Source: Bacillota bacterium
GTDB lineage: Bacteria; Bacillota; Clostridia; Acetivibrionales; DSM-1351
DNA length: 64,000 bases
NCBI GenBank assembly: GCA_023415305.1
Contig: JAEZKZ010000102.1
Coordinates: forward strand, 68,383 to 132,382
Direction of reading: 5' to 3'
The stretch's first letter is position 1. Each line of letters starts with the position of its first letter. Shown here piece by piece: positions 52,361 through 60,974 of this stretch. The notes under the pieces are model-generated. The model made no database searches. It saw only the letters and a list, made by a program, of their open reading frames with translations, and was not told the origin of the DNA. The position numbers and the translations under genes were made by a program.

Positions 52361-53443
52361 TTATTGAACCAGCTTATTCAGGTATTTATTGTCTATTTTA
52401 AATATTATGTAGGAGCTTATAACCGTTAATGCACATACCAACAAAAATTCCAAAGTATTGCTGAGACTTGTTGCAAATATACTGGATAAGGCCTTTGACA
52501 TAACGAACAAATATAGCGGGTGAGAGTAATATACAAAATTTGCACTTGTTTTACAAAAACGTGCTGCCCTGTCGAATTCAGGCAGAGGATACCTCAGACA
52601 TAGAGTCAAAGCAAATAACAGTAAAGGATATAGAAAAATTGTTGTAATTATGTTGGCTTGAAGCCCAAAGGCTCTTCCAATAAATATTTCAATAAGAAAA
52701 AGCACAGCAATAATCCCGGTTATGAGAAGTACTGTTTTATTTTTAACCTTGGTAAATTTCCTGGAAGCATAAATCAATACATAGCCCAACATAAAGAAGG
52801 GTAAACCCATAAACAGGTAGCGCCTCACCGTTTCAAGCTCCTGCCAATTATACAGGCTGTTAAAAAGAGCTATTTTTGACCCGATTTTATAGTAATATGC
52901 TCCCACAAGGCAGCCTCCACCGTAAAAAAGGAACGACAATATACTTAAGATTACCAGATGCTTCCGCAGAACAGTAACCAAAATAACACAGAATATCAGT
53001 ACTGGAAAAAACCATAGCTGATAGTGTGAGCCTGAGATGAAGAAATTAACAAGGCTTCTTTTCATAAAAGGTGTAATAGAGCCGTTACTACGTATTACCT
53101 GAATTAAATCCACGGAATAATAAATAAAACTCCAAAGGATGTAAATGGTCAGTAATCTCTTTATGTACTTTACAAGGACTTTCTTTCCCTGAATCAGCCC
53201 GCTTATGTAAAAATAGCCTGACACAGCAAAAAAGAAAGGCACTCCCAGTCTCGGAAATACAAAGGTTGCGAAATATCCTGCCAGATTTTTATATTCCGTT
53301 AATGGTTGAGTATGGATAGCGACAACCATAACAGCACATATTAACCTTAAAATATCAATAGAGTTAATTTTCCTATAATTTTTCTGGATTTCGGCAGCAC
53401 TGTTTACAGCCCTTGCTTCCAAAACAGGACTATTAGCACTCAT
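52361..53443 (-). CDS. Acyltransferase-3 family membrane protein
   Basis: A 360-residue protein with ten membrane segments. The family start is INSIDILRLICAVMVVAIHT with the conserved catalytic-type His. Further on are FPRLGVPFFFAVSGYFY and NFVYYSHPLYLFV. Such enzymes O-acetylate cell-surface sugars or wall polymers. The gene lies on the minus strand between cbiQ and cbiO and probably split that operon. Its ribosome site is weak (AGGA at ten bases). Confidence 0.9.
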   Translation of the reverse strand: MSANSPVLEARAVNSAAEIQKNYRKINSIDILRLICAVMVVAIHTQPLTEYKNLAGYFATFVFPRLGVPFFFAVSGYFYISGLIQGKKVLVKYIKRLLTIYILWSFIYYSVDLIQVIRSNGSITPFMKRSLVNFFISGSHYQLWFFPVLIFCVILVTVLRKHLVILSILSFLFYGGGCLVGAYYYKIGSKIALFNSLYNWQELETVRRYLFMGLPFFMLGYVLIYASRKFTKVKNKTVLLITGIIAVLFLIEIFIGRAFGLQANIITTIFLYPLLLFALTLCLRYPLPEFDRAARFCKTSANFVYYSHPLYLFVMSKALSSIFATSLSNTLEFLLVCALTVISSYIIFKIDNKYLNKLVQ

Positions 53444-53689
53444 ATATAATGATCATCCTATCTTAATTCATTTTTATTCATTTTTCAAAAATTCATATAT
53501 TAAGCAAATTCAAATATCTAAATAACAACTGAAATACTCTGGGTTTACCCGGTTTAGTATAGCATAATGCAAGATTAGTTTCTATAAATTTTTACATACG
53601 AGGACTTACAATTTTATTCATATAGGACTGGACTGACACAATATTTTGAGTTAGTATAAATTCAGTAAACGTTGTTTGAAAGGAATAAA

Positions 53690-54460
53690 ATGAGTCATCA
53701 TAAAGTTGAACTAAAAGATGTAAGTTTTTCATATGCAGATGGGCATCAGGCGCTGGACAATGTCTCCTTTATTCTGGGGCACGGTGAGGCGGTTGGGATT
53801 GTTGGTGCAAATGGTGCCGGTAAATCCACGCTTTTGTCTATATTAACCGGAATACAATTTCCACAGAAGGGTGTGGTCAGAATCGGAGATCTGCCGGTCA
53901 ACAAAAAGACTCTTTCCGAAGTCAGAAGAAGTGTCGGATTGGTTTTTCAGGAACCTGACGATCAGCTTTTTATGACCTCCGTTTATGATGATGTTGCCTT
54001 TGGTCCACGGAATTACAAGCTGGATGAGGAAGAGGTCAGGTTGAGGGTTATGGAAGCCCTGGAAGAGGTGGGGATAACTCATTTAAAGGATAGGCCGCCA
54101 TACAAACTATCCGGAGGAGAAAAGAGACTGACAGCAATTGCCGCGGTGATTTCAATGAAGCCTGACATATTGATTATGGATGAACCGACTGCGTCTTTAG
54201 ACCCCAAAGCCAGGAGAAAAATTATGAAGATATTGAGAGGCTTCAACCATACAAAAATTATAACAAGTCACGACCTTGACATGATAATGGATATGTGTTC
54301 GAGGACTATCGTGCTAAAAAAAGGCAGAATAGCAGCAGACGGACCTACAATGGACATACTAAAAAATGAAAGTCTTATGGAGGAATGCGGTCTTGAGATT
54401 CCTCTGGCCCTTCAGAATTGTCCTGTTTGCCGTTCAGATAAGAAAATTAAGGATGGGTAA
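53690..54460 (+). CDS. cbiO: ECF transporter ATPase (CbiO)
   Basis: A 256-residue ATPase. Walker A is GANGAGKSTLL, the Q-loop is VFQEPDDQLFMTSVYDDVAFGP (characteristic of CbiO/EcfA), the signature is LSGGEKRLTAIAAV and Walker B is ILIMDEPTASLDP. The C-terminal CPVCRSDKK could bind a metal. It should energise CbiM and CbiQ. The start at 53690 follows AAAGGA. The DUF3842 gene begins three bases after its stop. Confidence 0.94.
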   Translation: MSHHKVELKDVSFSYADGHQALDNVSFILGHGEAVGIVGANGAGKSTLLSILTGIQFPQKGVVRIGDLPVNKKTLSEVRRSVGLVFQEPDDQLFMTSVYDDVAFGPRNYKLDEEEVRLRVMEALEEVGITHLKDRPPYKLSGGEKRLTAIAAVISMKPDILIMDEPTASLDPKARRKIMKILRGFNHTKIITSHDLDMIMDMCSRTIVLKKGRIAADGPTMDILKNESLMEECGLEIPLALQNCPVCRSDKKIKDG

Positions 54461-54463
54461 AAG

Positions 54464-54892
54464 ATGAGAATTGCAGTTATTGATGGTCAGGGCGGAGGAA
54501 TAGGCAAACTTATTGTTGAAAAGCTCCGGGCCGCTTTTGGTAATGAAATAAGTATTTTAGCTCTGGGAACAAACGCTCTGGCAGTATCATTAATGCTGAA
54601 GGCAGGAGCCAATGAAGGGGCATCAGGTGAGAATGCCATTGTTTATAATTGCTCCAAGGTTGACATTATTATAGGCTCAATTGGTATTATATGTGCCAAT
54701 TCCATGCTTGGTGAACTGACACCGGCTATGGCCAGAGCTGTTTCGGAGAGCGGTGCTTCAAAGGTACTGATACCTCTTAATAGGTGCAATATTTTAGTAG
54801 CCGGGACAAAAGACGAACCACTTCCCCACTACATTGATGATGCTATAGAATTGATTGGAGGGTTGCTGGGGCATAAGCTGCGGGATGTTTAA
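54464..54892 (+). CDS. DUF3842 protein
   Basis: A 142-residue protein. The N-terminus RIAVIDGQGGGIGKLIVEKL has a Rossmann-type glycine loop, and LGTNALAVSLMLKAGANEGASGENA follows. It matches the DUF3842 group as I know it, of unknown function. Its start lies three bases after cbiO, so it is in the Ni/Co uptake operon and may act in metal handling, but nothing in the sequence shows a reaction. Confidence 0.85.
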   Translation: MRIAVIDGQGGGIGKLIVEKLRAAFGNEISILALGTNALAVSLMLKAGANEGASGENAIVYNCSKVDIIIGSIGIICANSMLGELTPAMARAVSESGASKVLIPLNRCNILVAGTKDEPLPHYIDDAIELIGGLLGHKLRDV

Positions 54893-54899
54893 AGGAACT

Positions 54900-55148
54900 A
54901 TAAGCAGATTGGAGGTTAGACTGAAAGCCTTCGCTAAAGCTTGTCTTCCTAACTAGCCTATGAATTTATGGCCATGCTAATATTCAAAGTATCTCTCAAT
55001 ACTTTGAAAACGCATATAGCCAATTAATCTTCTTTAATTCGCCTTAGAGCGGGTATGGGAGAAGACAAATTTCTTTGCATTTTGTGGCCGCTTTACAGCT
55101 TAAAGCCACTAAAGTGTCAAAACAACAATGTGGCTCATGGAGGTTAAT
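54900..55148 (+). promoter_or_regulatory. Structured leader of the CooT-like gene (copy B of the trmB leader)
   Basis: ATTAATCTTC at 55023-55032 pairs over ten positions with GGAGGTTAAT at 55139-55148, the ribosome site, using two G-U pairs. GTGGC at 55084, GCCAC at 55105 and GTGGC at 55130 allow two exclusive hairpins. A perfect 10-bp hairpin lies at 54982-55007 (TTCAAAGTAT/ATACTTTGAA). From about 55013 to the start codon it is homologous to the trmB leader at 7.7 kb, but has an insert of about 30 bases. Confidence 0.7.
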
Positions 55149-55343
55149 ATGTGTGAAGCAAATGTATACCTTGTTGATGAAACCGGAAATGAAGAGCTTA
55201 TATTAGATTCTGTTGATAAGGTAATACCCGGTGATGATGGAATAACACTTGAAAATATATATTCCGAGAGAAAAACAATAAGAGCAAGAATAAAACTTAT
55301 GGAACTGGTAGAACATAGAATAATTCTGGAGAATTTAGACTAA
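55149..55343 (+). CDS. CooT-like small metal-binding protein, 64 aa
   Basis: A 64-residue protein starting MCEANVYLVDE. The start resembles CooT-family nickel-binding proteins, whose Met-Cys N-terminus binds Ni2+ as a dimer. The rest is the usual small beta-barrel length, with GDDGITLENIYSERKTI. It lies downstream of cbiM/cbiQ/cbiO genes, consistent with nickel handling. ATG 55149 follows GGAGG by five bases, and that site is sequestered in the leader pairing. Confidence 0.82.
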   Translation: MCEANVYLVDETGNEELILDSVDKVIPGDDGITLENIYSERKTIRARIKLMELVEHRIILENLD

Positions 55344-55361
55344 CTAATGCACAGGACAGTG

Positions 55362-56294
55362 ATGAATTTGTATTTTTATTTATTTAAAGCATTATACTTT
55401 TTAGCGGGAGCATTGGTTAATACTCTTCCGAAAATCTCATTATACTTATATGACAGGTCAATAAATATCTATTTAAAAAAAGGTCTGAATTTTGATTTTA
55501 TTGAAATTCTTCTGGATGTAGCAATAAATCTGGACATATTGGGAATGAAAGAAGAAGCTATTCAATCCTACAAGAAGGTAATGGAAATAAATCCATATGA
55601 GGCTAGGGCGTATTACGGACTGGCCATTATTTATGACGATAACAAGGAATATAAAAAAGCCATTGAACTATATAAAAAGGCTATAGAACTTGACCCCTAC
55701 TATTCCAAGGCTTATTTTTTTATGGCAAATGCATATGATGAAAACGGGCAGAAGCAGGAGGCGGCTGAATATTATGAAAAAGCAGCCGAACTTGAACCTA
55801 CCCACTTTTGGGCTTTTAATAATCTTGCAGCTGTTTATGAGGAGTTAGGACAATATGACAGGGCACTGGCGGCTATCAGGAAAGGTCTGGACCTGGAACC
55901 TGAACACTTTAAGGCATTATTTAATGCCGGTGTCATAATGAATAAACTGGGATACCCTAGAAAGGCCATAGAGTATTACCACCAATCTCTGCATAGAAAT
56001 CCTAAATATTCGTACACATACTTGAATTTATCTCTCATATATGTTGAGGAGAAGAATTATATCAAAGCTATTGAGGTAATATCAAAAGGGATTGAAAATG
56101 TACCAGATGCTTCTTTTCTTTATTATAACCGAGCTTGTTTTTATGTTTATCTTGAAAAATATGAGTCGGCTCTTAAAGATCTTATTCATGCTTCAGACAT
56201 TAGTCGGGAACTGGAGGAGTATATGCTGAACGACAGAGAATTAGACCCTCTGCGAAACATGGATTTATACAAGGTCAGGTTTGAAAATCCATAG
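55362..56294 (+). CDS. TPR-repeat protein
   Basis: A 310-residue protein. A hydrophobic N-terminal segment (about residues 5-25) is followed by at least six tetratricopeptide repeats, each with an AYYGLAIIYDDNKEYKKAIELYKKAIELDP-type pattern (named here only in outline). TPR arrays bind partner proteins; no enzymatic domain is present. The first Met of the frame (55347) has no ribosome site, while 55362 follows AGGA, so I choose that. It begins 18 bases after the CooT-like gene and may share its transcript. Confidence 0.85.
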   Translation: MNLYFYLFKALYFLAGALVNTLPKISLYLYDRSINIYLKKGLNFDFIEILLDVAINLDILGMKEEAIQSYKKVMEINPYEARAYYGLAIIYDDNKEYKKAIELYKKAIELDPYYSKAYFFMANAYDENGQKQEAAEYYEKAAELEPTHFWAFNNLAAVYEELGQYDRALAAIRKGLDLEPEHFKALFNAGVIMNKLGYPRKAIEYYHQSLHRNPKYSYTYLNLSLIYVEEKNYIKAIEVISKGIENVPDASFLYYNRACFYVYLEKYESALKDLIHASDISRELEEYMLNDRELDPLRNMDLYKVRFENP

Positions 56295-56348
56295 GCTTTT
56301 TGACTCCGGTAAAGATATATATAACTTGTAATTGCATAATGACCATAT

Positions 56349-56440
56349 ATTGTCACTTGTATTGTCACTTGCATTGTCAACTTAATTGTAAACTAAGAGT
56401 TGACACACGGGTTGACAATTAGTTGCCATTGGTTTACAAT
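56349..56440 (+). promoter_or_regulatory. BirA-type operator array before bioY
   Basis: TTGTAAACT and GGTTGACAA, 15 bases apart, match the biotin-repressor dyad. A second pair, ATTGTCAAC (56373) with GTTGACA (56399), has the same spacing, and GTTTACAAT lies at 56432. The left half-sites are the last of four 12-bp tandem repeats at 56349, 56361, 56373 and 56385. Confidence 0.7.
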
Positions 56441-56474
56441 ACTAAATATACATACATATTTAGGAGGCAAACCA

Positions 56475-57029
56475 ATGAAACCGAAACATATTATTTTTGC
56501 CGGCTTATTTGCCGCTCTTACAGCCATAGGTGCCTATATCAGGATTCCTTTACCCTACGTTCCTCTGACACTTCAGGTTTTTTTCTGCCTGTTGTCGGGT
56601 ATATTACTTGGCGCAAGAATAGGCATGATTTCTCAGATAGTATATATAGCTGTAGGACTTGTGGGGGTTCCGGTTTTTACCAGTGGAGGAGGGCCGGGAT
56701 ATGTACTTAATCCTACTTTTGGATATCTTGCAGGTCTAATACTTTGTGCCTTTGTTATAGGAAAACTTTCTGAAGGTTCAACAAAGCTTACAATTACCAG
56801 ATTATTTTTAGTAAACATGGCAGGAGTACTTATAATTTATGCAATAGGAGTACCGTACCTATATCTGATAAAGAATCTTTATCTCGGAGCAGAGACTCCG
56901 CTGTCAAAAGTACTTTACGGAGGGTTTCTTTTGACTATTCCGGGAGATATAATTAAAAGTTATCTTGCAGCACTTATAGGGGTAAAACTTATTCCTGTTG
57001 TCAGAAATCTTTTGGTCAAGAAGTATTAA
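56475..57029 (+). CDS. bioY: Biotin ECF transporter S component BioY
   Basis: A 184-residue membrane protein with six segments. It has AALTAIGAYIRIPLPYVPLTLQVFF near the start and the conserved GGPGYVLNPTFGYLAGLILCAF loop. It captures biotin with high affinity and works with shared ECF energy modules, none of which adjoins it. ATG 56475 follows GGAGG by six bases. BirA-type operators upstream fit repression by biotin. The promoter lies within that array. Confidence 0.94.
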   Translation: MKPKHIIFAGLFAALTAIGAYIRIPLPYVPLTLQVFFCLLSGILLGARIGMISQIVYIAVGLVGVPVFTSGGGPGYVLNPTFGYLAGLILCAFVIGKLSEGSTKLTITRLFLVNMAGVLIIYAIGVPYLYLIKNLYLGAETPLSKVLYGGFLLTIPGDIIKSYLAALIGVKLIPVVRNLLVKKY

Positions 57030-57115
57030 ACCAATCCAAATTTACGTTTATGTTTGATAAATATTTGGTATAATAATAGACGTGCAGTTTATACTTATTT
57101 AATGAGGACGTTATT

Positions 57116-57985
57116 ATGCCGAATAATACATACACAAATGATAATTTATTAGCACCTGAACAAATAGCTGAACAGACCGTTCAGAACGGATATAAGAAAG
57201 CAAGCACCAAAATATCAAGGCTTTTTGTACTTGGTATTCTCGCAGGAGCATTCATTGCTTTTGCCTCGGAAGGTTCGAATGCTGCAATCTATAATATTCC
57301 CTGGGCCGGAGTCGGGAAAGCTCTGGCAGGTGCTATTTTTACAACAGGACTGATGCTGGTTATAGTGGCAGGCGGTGAACTTTTTACAGGAAATACCTTG
57401 ATGGTTGCAGCACTTGCTCAAAAAAGAATAACATTAAGAGGAATGCTGAAAAACTGGGTTATCGTTTATGCCGGTAATTTTGTAGGAGCTCTGCTCATAG
57501 CCTGGCTTATTTACCTTTCCGGCCAGCTTGACTTTACTAACGGTCTTCTGGGCGGGTTTACAATAAAAACAGCCGCATATAAGGTATCTCTTGGCTTTCT
57601 CGAGGCCTTCATAATGGGTATTCTTTGTAACTGGCTTGTTTCTCTTGCCGTATGGATGGCTTATGGTACAAAGGATATGACAGGACGGTTGCTGGCTATA
57701 TTTTTCCCTATATGGCTGTTTATAACTTCAGGCTTTGAACACTGTGTTGCAAATATGTACTATATTCCGGCCGGAATACTTGCAAAGAGCAATCCGGAAT
57801 GGGTAAAGCAGGCAATTTCACTTGGTGCAACCGCTGATAAGATAAACCACCTGACCTGGGGCAATTTTTTTACTCATAACCTTATTCCCGTTACACTTGG
57901 AAACATTGTGGGGGGAGTAGTGTTTACCGGAATGGCCTATTGGTTTGTGTATCTGTTCAGGAAGGATTCAAAGCCGGTTACTTAA
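57116..57985 (+). CDS. Formate/nitrite-family channel (FocA/NirC/hydrosulfide type)
   Basis: A 289-residue FNT protein with six membrane segments and the family signatures FTTGLMLVIVAGGELFTGNTL (outline) and CNWLVSLAVWMAY, followed by FEHCVANMYYIPAG, which contains the gating histidine. It carries formate, nitrite or hydrosulfide as anion-proton symport; formate fits fermentation by PFOR-type metabolism. GAGG precedes ATG 57116. It overlaps the converging AraC gene by eight bases. Confidence 0.93.
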   Translation: MPNNTYTNDNLLAPEQIAEQTVQNGYKKASTKISRLFVLGILAGAFIAFASEGSNAAIYNIPWAGVGKALAGAIFTTGLMLVIVAGGELFTGNTLMVAALAQKRITLRGMLKNWVIVYAGNFVGALLIAWLIYLSGQLDFTNGLLGGFTIKTAAYKVSLGFLEAFIMGILCNWLVSLAVWMAYGTKDMTGRLLAIFFPIWLFITSGFEHCVANMYYIPAGILAKSNPEWVKQAISLGATADKINHLTWGNFFTHNLIPVTLGNIVGGVVFTGMAYWFVYLFRKDSKPVT

Positions 57986-58865
57986 TTGGTATATAAATAT
58001 CAACTTCACAATAGTCGTCAGTAGTCAAGTTCTCATCAAACCTTTCAAAATGGTAGGGGGCACTCTGCGAATACCCTGATTTGGGTAGCCAGTCTGAATA
58101 AATGTAAAAAAGAGTAAAATGTAAATTTGCTATATTAGTCTGTTTGGCATGGTGTAACCCGATATATTTGAAGATGGCATATTTATTAGTAGGTATTTTA
58201 TGGATTACCATATCCTTCGGTAAAGAGCCTGGGCCTGATACTTGAACAGAGGGTATATAATAAGAGTACCCGGCTTCATCGGTAATGTACTCAACCAACC
58301 CAATATAAATATGGGGTTGAATAATATTTCTTATTTCACCTTTTCTATTAAAATAAAAATCATTTCCTTTACTATTGGATTCATGAAATTTCATGTCATA
58401 ATCAGCATCTATTTTATATTTAATCCCGGCTATTAAGAACTCCGGTTTAATAACTATATCTGGAGTCAAAATATAAGCACTTTCTCCAATTGCTTTTATA
58501 TAATCAAGATTTATTTTATCAGTTATATTTAGTATGGGCTTATGTCTTCTGAATCTGTCGGGGCTTATGGCAAATGATTTTTCAAAGGCCCGTATATATG
58601 ACTGCTCATATTTGAAGCCATATTCCGCAGCGATATCAGCTATCTTTAAATCGGTATTTAATAGTTCATAAATACTGCTGGAAAGCTTTCTTTTCTTAAC
58701 ATAATTCATGAGAGTAGTTTTGGAAATCTGATGGAATAGCCTGTTAAGATAATACTTTGATAAGCTGACATGTAGAGATATATCTTCGAGTGTAATGGTT
58801 TTCTTTATATTCTTCTCAATGTATTCTATAGATTTAATAATATAATCCAATGAATTATGCTCCAT
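57978..58865 (-). CDS. AraC-type regulator with GyrI-like ligand domain
   Basis: A 295-residue regulator. The first 100 residues hold two helix-turn-helix motifs (TLEDISLHVSLSKYYLNRLFHQ and IADIAAEYGFKYEQSYIRAF). The last 160 residues form a GyrI-like small-molecule domain with IYIGLVEY and SDWLPKSGYSQS. The layout is as in SoxS/Rob/TipA-like multidrug sensors. It is divergent from the permease/DUF362 cluster across 136 bases and is its likely regulator. Start 58865 follows AGGTGGG. Confidence 0.92.
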   Translation of the reverse strand: MEHNSLDYIIKSIEYIEKNIKKTITLEDISLHVSLSKYYLNRLFHQISKTTLMNYVKKRKLSSSIYELLNTDLKIADIAAEYGFKYEQSYIRAFEKSFAISPDRFRRHKPILNITDKINLDYIKAIGESAYILTPDIVIKPEFLIAGIKYKIDADYDMKFHESNSKGNDFYFNRKGEIRNIIQPHIYIGLVEYITDEAGYSYYIPSVQVSGPGSLPKDMVIHKIPTNKYAIFKYIGLHHAKQTNIANLHFTLFYIYSDWLPKSGYSQSAPYHFERFDENLTTDDYCEVDIYIPIK

Positions 58866-59001
58866 AATACCCACCTATACAGCATGTTACCAAATATTAT
58901 ATTCTTTTTTTGTGTAAAAGTATAGCAAAAAATGTTAATTAAGGTAGCTCTAGGAATAATATAATTTTAGTAGGCAGGTAACAATTGTAGGAGGTGAAAC
59001 G

Positions 59002-59799
59002 TTGCTTGATTTTGTTATAAGGTTGGGCTTTGACATATCTGAAATACTGATTCAAATTAATTTAAGTTCAATTATATCTTTATTTTTATATTACATATTA
59101 AAGAACAAATTAATACCGACCGCTTATTGGAGGGTGGATATTATAGTAATACTCACAGCAGCTGTTTTAGGCATGTTGCTACCGTTTAATACCTTTGGAA
59201 TGCTGCCGATATTCTTTGTTTTCCTTCAACTTGGATTTAAGTACTATCAAGTTATGCCGATTTTATTATCTAATTTTATTTTTAATATGTCTGTTCCCTA
59301 TAATGATCCCACGTTTGTATTCAGGACAGGATATAAAAGGATTATGTTAGCTTTATTTATTGGAATTATTGCGGGATTTATACTTAAGAGAATAAGAAAA
59401 ATCGAGTCGGTTTTTCGAATAAATAAAGAGTCGGAGATACCAGATAAACCTATTGGAATAACTAGTGCTCTGAAACTCATTCATCATAATATTAACTTTA
59501 TGGGAATTTATATGATACTTGGAGTCCTGTTGAACAGAGTATTCAATGATCATGTAATGTATACTTTAACGAGTCAGGTTGCCAGTAATTCGCATACTGC
59601 ATTTATACCCCGTTATATGTCAAAGTTTAACATTGTCAGCCCTGGGTTTCTCATGGCCCTGTGCATTGTTTTTGCATTATTAAATATATCAAATCTTTCA
59701 GCGATGGTGTTGGTATTCAAGCCTAAGGGGGTTGTTTTATGCGTAGGCTATTATATGTTATGGGCCACATTTCTGGCATTAAATATGTTCATTAGATAA
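59002..59799 (+). CDS. Cys-less ArsP/DUF318-like permease
   Basis: A 265-residue protein with about eight hydrophobic segments in two related halves. LLPFNTFGMLPIF and SNSHTAFIPRYMSKF align in position with SPICMYGTVPLIV and ACGGGSIPLLKLW of the second permease downstream, so the two are paralogues; this one lacks the cysteines. The start is TTG with GGAGGTG upstream. First gene of a four-gene cluster. The function is unknown. Confidence 0.75.
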   Translation: MLDFVIRLGFDISEILIQINLSSIISLFLYYILKNKLIPTAYWRVDIIVILTAAVLGMLLPFNTFGMLPIFFVFLQLGFKYYQVMPILLSNFIFNMSVPYNDPTFVFRTGYKRIMLALFIGIIAGFILKRIRKIESVFRINKESEIPDKPIGITSALKLIHHNINFMGIYMILGVLLNRVFNDHVMYTLTSQVASNSHTAFIPRYMSKFNIVSPGFLMALCIVFALLNISNLSAMVLVFKPKGVVLCVGYYMLWATFLALNMFIR

Positions 59800-59825
59800 T
59801 TTGTAAAGATAATTGGAGGTAGAAA

Positions 59826-60971
59826 ATGAAAAATTCTAAAAGCATTATTATTTACGGAATCATAATTTTATTGTGCATCGCTGCCTTTGGGGGGTACATT
59901 GTAACCCGTTTGAGTAACGACAAGGACAAAACACAAGCTGTACAAGCTGTTCAAACCATTAACACGGCAGAGCCATCAACTGCGGCATTAGAATTAACTG
60001 GTGCCGGGGCAAGTACTGTTACAAATAGCGACATTGAAAGTAAAAATGAAGAAAAAAAACAAAATCATATACAACAGGTCATGAATAGAGAAAACGAGGA
60101 GCTTAATCCCAATCCTACTGTTGGAGTAGGGAAAGGTGAGGATTTTGCCAAAGTAACTTCAGATGCTGTAAAAAATGCAGGGGGTTTGCAAGATATAATA
60201 AAAAAAGGTGACGTGGTTCTTATAAAGCCAAACCTCTGTGTACAGACTGAAAATTTCGGATCCCCCATGACTACTGATTACCGAGTGGTTCAGGAAGTTG
60301 TGAAAATTGCAGGTGAATGCGGAGCATCAAAGATTATAATAGCTGAAGGTAATTTTGCTTCAAATGCTTTTGAAAATTTAGAGAACAAATATACTACCAT
60401 TAAAGGTGTAGAATTTTATAACTTTAATGATTGTGAAGAAAAAGACTGTTATGAGCTCACTCCTAAGAAAAGTCTTGTAGGTAAAGCTATTTTTGTACCA
60501 AAGGTTTTTATGGATGCAGATGTTGTAATAAATATTGCCAAGTTGAAAACACACTTTATAACGAATGTGTCACTAGGCCTTAAAAACTGCATTGGTATCC
60601 CATCCTATAAGATTTATGGTGGCAGTTCAAGTAAAGATGGGCTTCATTCATTGGGGTTGGAAGAAGTTATCCTTGACTTGAACAAGATCAGAAAGCCCGA
60701 GTTCACTATCATTGATGGTATAATCGGAGGGGAAGGTTTTGGTCCTTATGATAATACTCCCGTAAAATCAAATATTGTTTTCGCAGGAAAGGATACTGTT
60801 GCAGTGGATACTGTAGCTCTAAACTTCATGGGATTTGACCTTGAGAGGGTAACTCATGTGAAAAGAGCAGCTGACGAAAAACTGGGAATAGCTGACCTGA
60901 ACAAAATAAAGGTTAATGGGGCTGACTTGAAGAAGGACAGTATGAAATTTATTCCTGCTGTTGAATACTAA
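59826..60971 (+). CDS. Membrane-anchored DUF362 protein
   Basis: A 381-residue protein. A membrane anchor (residues 7-28) is followed by a low-complexity linker to about residue 95, then a DUF362 domain: GDVVLIKPNLCV, then MTTDYRVVQEVVKIAGECGASKIII, INIAKLKTHF and GLKNCIGIPSYK. The DUF362 function is unknown; related proteins bind iron-sulfur clusters. This copy has no ferredoxin motif and is predicted to face outside. GGAGG precedes ATG 59826. The permease gene follows by three bases. Confidence 0.85.
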   Translation: MKNSKSIIIYGIIILLCIAAFGGYIVTRLSNDKDKTQAVQAVQTINTAEPSTAALELTGAGASTVTNSDIESKNEEKKQNHIQQVMNRENEELNPNPTVGVGKGEDFAKVTSDAVKNAGGLQDIIKKGDVVLIKPNLCVQTENFGSPMTTDYRVVQEVVKIAGECGASKIIIAEGNFASNAFENLENKYTTIKGVEFYNFNDCEEKDCYELTPKKSLVGKAIFVPKVFMDADVVINIAKLKTHFITNVSLGLKNCIGIPSYKIYGGSSSKDGLHSLGLEEVILDLNKIRKPEFTIIDGIIGGEGFGPYDNTPVKSNIVFAGKDTVAVDTVALNFMGFDLERVTHVKRAADEKLGIADLNKIKVNGADLKKDSMKFIPAVEY

Positions 60972-60974
60972 GCC

